Below, one piece after another: positions 57,372 through 64,000 of a stretch of DNA of 64,000 nucleotides (the stretch's first letter is position 1; each line of letters starts with the position of its first letter). A program made the position numbers and the translations under genes. The stretch comes from Symbiodinium natans (lineage: Eukaryota; Sar; Dinophyceae; Suessiales; Symbiodiniaceae), in contig CAJNDS010001791.1 in assembly GCA_905221605.1 (NCBI GenBank), positions 96,001 to 160,000 on the forward strand, in the 5' to 3' direction. Below the pieces are notes generated by a model. The model searched no databases and was not told the origin of the DNA. It saw nothing but the letters and a program-made list of their open reading frames with translations.

Positions 57372-57833
57372 GTGGGAGCCGCTGCGAGAGAACTAGTGCC
57401 ACATAGACTCTGATGGCCTCAGATGAAAAGGTTCTCAAGGCTTCGCTTTGAGGTTTGCGTGGAAGTTGTGACATGTCAGGGTGGCTGGCGACGCGGGGCT
57501 CCCCCTGGTGGTGAGGCGCGCAAAGAGTCTCCTCTAAGACTCTAAGACTCTAAGGTCCAAAGCGTGTGCATCAGGGTGAGGCGTCACGTCAAGTCACATT
57601 TTGCGCCTCTTCAGCTCTGTGAGCCACATTGCTGCAGGGGATGGCGGGAGTCAGACTGTCTCCCCTGTCCTGCTGTCGTCGATACTGAGGTCCTCACAAA
57701 GTCGCAGACTCGCGAACTCCAAAAACTGAGGGCCAAGGTGCGCTTCCAAGCATTTCTGTTTGCCGGAGGCATCTGAGGCACCTTCGCATCTGCCTCTGCA
57801 GGATGAAGGGAGTGCAGGTGGTGTACCATATTC

Positions 57834-57864
57834 TGCTCTCTCGCTCTCTCTCTTTTTTCTCTTG

Positions 57865-57904
<40 letters not shown>

Positions 57905-57925
57905 TTTTCTCTTTCTGTCTGTCTG
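57834..57925. repeat. CT-rich microsatellite
   Basis: CTCTCTCTCT with interspersed TTTT and a GTCTGTCTGTCTG end. It directly precedes a GCGCAG acceptor-like site, so it may be an expanded polypyrimidine tract. Confidence 0.95.
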
Positions 57926-58024
57926 TGCGCAGGCCAGGAGAGAAGGCCGCAATCCCGACCTCGCACCCATGGCTGCATTGTGGGCTCATGCTAGTCCAGG
58001 GGATGTCTGGATGTTGATGGAAGC

Positions 58025-60600
58025 TTGTGCAAGATTTCGCCGGCTATTCCCGGCAAGATGCGGCCACCGCCTTCTCTCTGCCAGGTTGTGCTGCCACCCA
58101 GGAGGCTGCCAACACCGAGATTGCCATTGCCGCCGGACGTGGCCCTGCTGGAGCCTACACATCACACCATATCACACCTCAAGCCATCGGCGAGTAAGAA
58201 GAATTCCTGCCACGATTGCTAACATTCTCTTAGCAATGCTTTGGCATGCTTTGGGCACCCTTGGGGCCTTAGTGTGCCTGACATGCTCAAGTGTTGGTGA
58301 GGACTCCAGTCTCCCTGCGCCGCTTTTGCTTCCGCCACCCGGTGCTGACGGCGCCGCTCTCAGCCGCGCCGCGGCCATCGCAGCCTCCCAGAGCGGCGGA
58401 GGCGAAAGAACCGTGGACGCTACGAGACAATGTCCAGAAGTTTCGCGCAAACACCGTATGATACTGAACAATGCAATGCTGCGCGGTTCGGAAGATCTTC
58501 CTGCCATCCGCTTGATATCTGTTGGGCAAACCGTCTGGTGGCAGGCTTGTCGCTTTTCCCAAGCCTGTGCAGCCGCGCGCGTGAGGCCAGAGCTCGTGTG
58601 CCTTTGCATCTGCACATAAACTCGATTGCAGGATGTTGCAACAGTAGTGGCTTAGCAAAAGCAACGTAGGCCGACATTGCTGCTTGATCTTTAGGTTTGA
58701 ACCAGCATTCTGCCTTCGAGCCGAGAAGACGGTCCATCTCCTTGTTACATCCTACCTCGAGTCACTCGGACCACTTGTCTAAACCGAGCCTGGGTGATCG
58801 AATGTGACCGTATGGCCGCCGTATGGCCGCCGTATGTCGATAGGCATGATCTGGTCTCCGTGGGAAGACTGTTAGCAAGCCCCGCCGAAGCGGTTGGCCT
58901 TCGATGTCCACCGCTCTGCGCATCCGAACCTTTCATCTCCATTCTTTGCCAGCTGCTGGCGAGCTTCGACCCCGCGGATTTGGCCCGCTTGGCGAAGGCA
59001 ATGGGAAGAGCGAGACGCGGCTGAAACGGAGGGGTTTTCATACCTGCGCCGCATCGCCTAGTTGGGGGTTGGGCTTTCAAAAGGTCCGGGAGGTCAGAGA
59101 AGGCCGGCACGGCTCGCAGACTTTGGTGACGCTGGCGGAATTCTTTGTTTGTCTGGACCCTCGAGAGAGGGCACCGAGGGACAGTAGTATTAGCATCCAG
59201 GAAAAGGAACTCTCTGGCACTTGACAAATATGAGGCGACTGGTTTTATGCAGCGTTGTAGAAACGTGACGGTTGTCATGTGTGATTGTTTGGGCATATGC
59301 CAGAATCTGCATGGCTCGTCTTTCTGCAGATCATGGGCATGTGCTGCAACTGGCCGTTGCAAACCGGCGCAAAGGTGAGCACACAGCAAGTTCAGTGGCA
59401 GAGTTTGCGCAAAGCCAGCAACATCCAGCAACTCAGGAGATATGTTGACTCTGATCTTTCCGCGCTCCTGCTCCAGCTCCTTGGCCGTATTTGGTTGCAG
59501 CAGGTCACATGGGTTCCCAGGGTAACATTGCCAGGTCGGCTAGGTCTGCTTGGCTCCTTTCTCCAGTGCAGGCAGGGGCTTAGCCGCCTGGCTTACTTCG
59601 ATGCCGCCTGGCAGCAAGAATCATGTCCCAATTGTTGGTTCAGAACGTGCCCTTCCAGCATGGGCTCCGGCTCCAACCTCCCAGAATGGTTTCGGCACTT
59701 AGGGCTTCTACGTGAGTTCATTCGTTGTAGAGGCGGATCGCTTGGTCCAGTTCCTGACCGGACTCAGTGTGGCGCTGCCGGCCAAAGAGCTGGCACCAGC
59801 AGCAGAGGACGGCCAGAGTGCTGAAGTGACCTGAAGTGCTGAAGCGCTGCAGTGCTGAAGGGAGGGTGATGGAGTTCTGTGTGATGCGCAGATGGGCCCA
59901 GAACGAAACATTAGATGGGAAAGTTTCTAAGTGAGTTCTGAGTTCGGCCCGCATTGATGCCCATGTCCACTGCGCACAAGCTCGTGGTGGCTGCTTGCTG
60001 TGCCCACCTAGCCGTTGCAGAGAGGCCTGCAGCACTTGCTACCGACGACGAGTGCGGGTCTGGATCCGGAACTGCCCCCCCCGCTGTGACTCAGAGCGGC
60101 CTGTTTACTGGGGCCCCAGGCTGCTGCCACTTGGAGCCTCGGTCGAAAACGCCTGAAACATGGCCATGCATTGCCTAGGTTTGTATCCCAAAGCCTACGC
60201 CCTCTACGCATCATCCAGTACAGCAAGTGGCCCCCCTATGCGTACCGACGTCAGATTCACAATGTGAAGCTTCGAAGCTTTCCGAAAGCTGCAGTGAACC
60301 ACCAGGAGCTGCAGGGCTGGGGGATCACCCTGAACACAACTGCAGGCGCAAGCAGAGCAACTACTGGCCGGGAAAACGTTGGACATGCTAGCTGCTAGCG
60401 TTAAGTGCAACATAGTGCAACTGTTCGAGCCTGCTTTCAACCACCCTGGCTGAGGTTTTACATATGGTTCTGGAAGGGTCAGACGTGGGGCTGCGAGATT
60501 GGAGCTCGTGCAACAAGTCAGTACTGAAGTGGCCTCCACCCACGGCCCCTCGCCCCGACTTCTTGCCGGAGCATCTTCTGCCTCAGCGACAACGGCTCGT
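58025..60600 (+). CDS. Scattered exon-like segments, unknown gene(s)
   Basis: Plus-strand protein-like segments: DFAGYSRQDAATAFSLPG and CAATQEAANTEIAIAAGRGP (about 58030-58155), PAPLLLPPPGADGAALSRAA (58318-58380), SEPFISILCQLLASFDPADL with ARLAKAMGRARRG (58924-59022), IMGMCCNWPLQTGAK (59331-59375, TCTGCAG acceptor and GTGAGC donor), VEADRLVQFLTGLSVALPAK (about 59730-59790), NHQELQGWGITLNTTAG (60300-60350) and PRPDFLPEHLLPQRQRL (60550-60600). They may be one or several genes. No family recognised; each alone is weak. Confidence 0.3.
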
Positions 60601-60843
60601 GATAGGTTTGTGCTCTTTCGTTCCGTTCTGAACACCAGGCACTCTCTGTTGGAGATGGCATCGGGGAGCAAAAAAGCGACAGCAAAAAGCGCGATGCAAG
60701 GTCGGTGGGTTGCAAGCAGTACGCTGCCAGCACCATGCGTCCGCTTGAGCACTCCTGTCATCTCTCGTCATCTCTTGTTGCTTTTGCAGGGTTCCCTAGG
60801 TGAGTTTTTGAGACACCTCACAAGTTGAGGCACTTTGACCGCC

Positions 60844-61803
60844 ATGGCCATGCGAGTCATGCGAGCAGCCATGCTTTGCGCCGCAGTCGGCCTGCTGGGC
60901 CTCCGCGCCGCCTTTACGGCCCCGCGTGCCAGCCCGGCCCCGGATGCCTGGCCGAGGAGCTCGGGGATTTCGAGCTCGGAGTCCTCGGAGTCCGCGACCG
61001 GTGCTTGGGACTCTGACGCCTCCGCTGCCTCCGCTTTCGGCGACAGTCTGCTGCGCTTTGCGGCCGGCGCTCTGCTCGGCCTGGCGCTGGTCTCCTTCCC
61101 CGTGGCACCTGCAAAGGCGGATGTGGAGGATGTGGTGATCCCCGTGGATGACAAGGGCAAGACCACCACCCTGACGAAGGAGCAGCTGGTGCGTGGTAAG
61201 CGTCTCTTCAATGCTGCCTGTGCCTCCTGCCACGTGGGTGGTGGCACCCGAACCAACCAGAACGTGGGTCTTGCCATCGAGGAGCTGTCAGGTGCACAGC
61301 CCAACCGTGCAAGTGTCGAGGGGCTCGTGGACTACCTGAACAACCCCACCACCTATGATGGATTGAAGGACATCTCGGAAGTGCACCCTTCCATCAAGGG
61401 CGGCGACATCTGGCCGAAGATGCGATCCATGAAGCAGCAGGAGCGCGCCGCTGCCCTAACGAGATCACCCACCCCCAATCCACTGCTCTACAACCGAAGC
61501 CTGCAAGATTAGCGCAAGATCTAAAATCCTAGACTCAACCTCAGCCCAACCCGGCCATTACACTTGCAGTTCGCAGGACCTGTATGACATGTCCGCCTAC
61601 ATTCTCTACCAGAAACTGTGGCATCAATGTGAGATTTCTCAACCCTGATGTCGTTGGTATCATACCATTTGATGGCGGACCTTTTTTTTTTTTGGGGGGG
61701 GGGGGGGGGGGCGATTTGTCCAGAAGTCGTTTGCCTGCTCGTTGCAGCGATAAGGAATCAGACCATCCCAGAGAAGTGGGGCGGCGGAAAGACCTACTAC
61801 TGA
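60844..61803 (+). CDS. psbV: Cytochrome c550, photosystem II extrinsic subunit PsbV (three exons)
   Basis: Exon 1 (60844-61440) starts MAMRVMRAAMLCAAVGLLGL, an ER signal followed by an FTAP motif (residues 24-27), a Ser/Ala-rich transit region and a thylakoid signal ending VAPAKA before residue 93. The mature part carries the haem site CASCH (C126, C129, H130) and the axial His181 in EVHPSIK; mature positions 34, 37, 38 and 89 track cyanobacterial PsbV numbering with a constant offset of three. Exon 2 (61577 to about 61613) is DLYDMSAYILYQ. Exon 3 (from about 61748) ends IPEKWGGGKTYY-TGA. Exon 1 seems to use a GA donor (CAG|GAGCGC); the exon 2/3 junction is not resolved, since the visible sites do not give a standard donor. 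PsbV stabilises the Mn cluster on the lumenal side of PSII. A plastid-targeted nuclear psbV fits a peridinin dinoflagellate. Confidence 0.9.
61682..61711. repeat. T-tract joined to G-tract in psbV intron
   Basis: About 12 T followed directly by about 18 G and CG. Same architecture as the tract at 34261-34297. The G run could form a quadruplex on the coding strand. Confidence 0.95.
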
Positions 61804-63184
61804 GTCGCCTATGGCCGGTGGAAGTTTTCCTTTAGAGTTTAGGGGCTAGCCGGGGGCAGAAGAAGTTAGTGCTGAGAGTTGTGGAAGATTCAGGGCTTCA
61901 TTCTCGGAGTAGCATGACCTGATCTGTGGCGCCACGCAGCTGCCAAGCAAAAAGTGCCCACGTCTGGAGGGGAACACTTCAAAGGCCTTACACACGTTTC
62001 GTCAAAACCTGCCGGAAAGCCCCCGAGCTCTCGTCCATTCCCGTCAGGAGCTGCGAACTCGCGCAGCGGAGCTCCGGGGCCGCGGGGCGCTGGCTGCCGC
62101 GGCCGCGCTGGCGCCCCGGCTGCCCAGAGGAGGCAGCGCGAGCAGCAGACACGCTGCCCACATCTGCCCACGATTCTCAGTGCAGATACGAGAGACCGAC
62201 GGCGTGACGAGAGACTCGTGTTTTTTCTCGACGGAAGCTAGCTTACTACTCTTCCAGAAGAGTGAAGCGCTTTGTACATTATTCTTTCTAAGCTTCGTAG
62301 GGATCGTCGTAGGACATACATGGAGGCTTAGTGTCCAGTTCTCCTCCCTGTTGAGATGGGCGTTCTGTGCGCTGCAATCTTGTGGCTGTTCAGTGAGCCT
62401 GTGAAGCTCAGAACAGAAGAGTGCGGCCAACAAAGCGCGGAGATCTCAGAGACAGAAGCCACAAGTACACGTTGGAATTCGCGGAGATTCTCCCGAAGCA
62501 TTCAGAAACAAACATCCCCATTCCTCTACTTGTACCGAGTTGTACCGCAGTGTACATGGCCATACCCATGCCTTAGCCGCCGAGATTCCCTATGGTGGCC
62601 CGTTAGCGTCCCCCCATGCGCCGATGGCTTCCGTGCACGCAGCGATGGCTGCAGCGGACGCTGTGGACGCCCGGAAGCGGTTACAGGCGAGACGGCGAGT
62701 GACCGTCTGTTCTCCGAAGCTCTTTGCCCTGAAGCTACCAGAGCTACCCCAAAAAGTCTCGGTGACCAAGCTTTGCCGTGGTTGTCAGTGGTCAGAGGCC
62801 CCGAAGCGATGACCCGCACCGCCGCCCCACGTTGCAGCTCCGCGAGGGAGCCGAGGAGAGACACGTTTCGCGCGTTGAGAGGGGGGAAGATTTCGGGAAG
62901 GTTTGTGGAGTTCCCTTGTGAGGGTTTGCTCGCGTCACTCCTCTGGCCGTTGCGCATGCTTGTGTTTTGGGGTTCGCCAGGCCAAAGTCCGCCGCGGCTA
63001 TCCCTGGCTGCCATCCAAGGCCGTGCGGAACCCCGAGGTTGCGGGAGAGGGGTCGGGGGGAAAAGGGGGGGGGGTTTGGCCTCGGCTGAAAGCACCCAAA
63101 GTACACTCCATGTGGCGGTGGGAGGAGAGGTTCGCATGTCCAGAGTAGATGTGCCAGGTTTTTGGGTGGTCACGCTGGTCCTGT
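61804..63184. other. No firm gene; one weak exon candidate
   Basis: A plus frame at about 62564-62671 reads AAEIPYGGPLASPHAPMASV and HAAMAAADAVDAR, exon-like but unassigned. A purine/G-rich stretch lies at 63040-63075. Confidence 0.3.
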
Positions 63185-63185
63185 A

Positions 63186-63690
63186 GATTGCGCCAATTGA
63201 ACCATATCTGGTTCATGTACATGGCCATCCATATCGAGCAAGCGCCCTAGATCAATCGGCTGGGTGGAGAGGCCCTGCAGCCATTTACGCCTTGCCTGGT
63301 CAATGTCGAGGCTTGGCCTGGCACCGTTCTGCAAACTTGTTTTAGTGGACTGCAGCAAGTCGCTTGGAAGTGTTAGCTAAAACCGTTGAACTATTCATTT
63401 GGCGAATTTCGGTGCTGCCTGCGGAGGCCGCCGAAGGCGACGTCCTTGGGGTTGCGCTCTACAGCGGGTGCTCTGGCACGGAACCAAAAAGAGGTCTTAG
63501 ACTTCCCGGTCTCCTCCAATGAGGATCTTGAATGGACACATGCCTGCTGATCAGCCTTCACTTCCACTGGCTGCCACTGGCCTCGAGGCTCGGCTCCATC
63601 GCCGCGCGCATGCTGTGCACGACTGCGTACGCGTCCCGGCGCAGCGAGTCAGCCAGAAGTTGCTTCAAGGGTTCCGGATGAGGCTTGAGA
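63186..63690 (-). CDS. Two candidate minus-strand exons, unknown protein
   Basis: Minus-strand frames read LKPHPEPLKQLLADSLRRDA and YAVVHSMRAAMEPSLEASG (63690-63576), and, after a TTTGCAG acceptor, NGARPSLDIDQARRKWLQGL with STQPIDLGRLLDMDGHVHEP (63328 to about 63186). Both look like real coding sequence; a GC donor after MEPSLE would join them in frame. The gene would continue to the right of the window. No family recognised. Confidence 0.4.
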
Positions 63691-64000
63691 GTCGGGCCTT
63701 CACATGGGACCGTAGAGCTACCGGTAGAGCTGTTAAGCAAGGTGGTCCGTGACGGGTAGAGCCGCTTGTGGCCTTGATGTCGGGGCGAACACGCCCTGCA
63801 TCAAGCTGCCAAAAAAGCGCTGCGAGACCAGGACCCCCCAACATACCAGGTCCCAAGGCTTAGAACCGCGCCCTTTCCAGCATTTGGGGTGCTTGAGGGT
63901 TTTGGTTGCGGGCAGTCTAAGAACTTTCAATCGGTTGAGAAGCATCCATGGCATCTATGGCATCGCTGACAACAATCGGCTGGTTTCTTTGTTCAATCTT

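Overview
The window looks like nuclear DNA of a dinoflagellate, probably symbiodiniacean. The evidence is a nuclear psbV with a bipartite plastid presequence; genes cut into very short exons with AG|G acceptors and many GC or GA 5' splice sites; plant-type TTTAGGG telomeric repeats; and a heavy load of Ty1/copia and restriction-like-endonuclease (RLE) non-LTR retroelements. No bacterial operons, CRISPR arrays or convincing tRNA/rRNA genes were seen.

Layout. 1-9.2 kb holds two pieces of Ty1/copia elements head to head: an intact Gag-protease-integrase frame on the minus strand (running off the left edge) and a frameshifted RT-RNase H on the plus strand with a very long coiled-coil C-terminal extension. 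9.2-11.4 kb is telomere-like: degenerate TTTAGGG, a repeated 120-bp unit, a short minisatellite, then a perfect CCCTAAA array in the opposite orientation. 11.4-14.9 kb has no recognisable gene. 14.9-21.9 kb is a GC-rich stack of at least seven truncated copies of one RLE-type non-LTR retrotransposon. 21.9-22.8 kb is an unrecognised, decayed minus-strand coding segment next to the last copy.

26-31.2 kb contains short plus-strand exons, many coding one Ala-rich helical module each. 33.1-42.1 kb carries the catalytic domain of a MAPKKK-like protein kinase in ordered small exons, but kinase subdomains I-V and VI-XI are separated by the exons of a multi-pass MFS (SLC43-like) transporter on the same strand. 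45.3-46.7 kb has exons of an acidic protein. 49.2-50.7 kb is an intronless ubiquitin-like/ankyrin-repeat gene. 53.8-55.5 kb is a CS-domain (p23/NudC-like) gene. 56-60.8 kb has exon-like segments of unidentified genes. 60.8-61.8 kb is psbV (cytochrome c550, photosystem II extrinsic subunit). The right edge has candidate minus-strand exons.

The host genes are unrelated in function and mostly share one orientation, as is common in dinoflagellate chromosomes. Exon boundaries were inferred by eye from reading-frame continuity, splice dinucleotides and family alignment from memory; no search was run.
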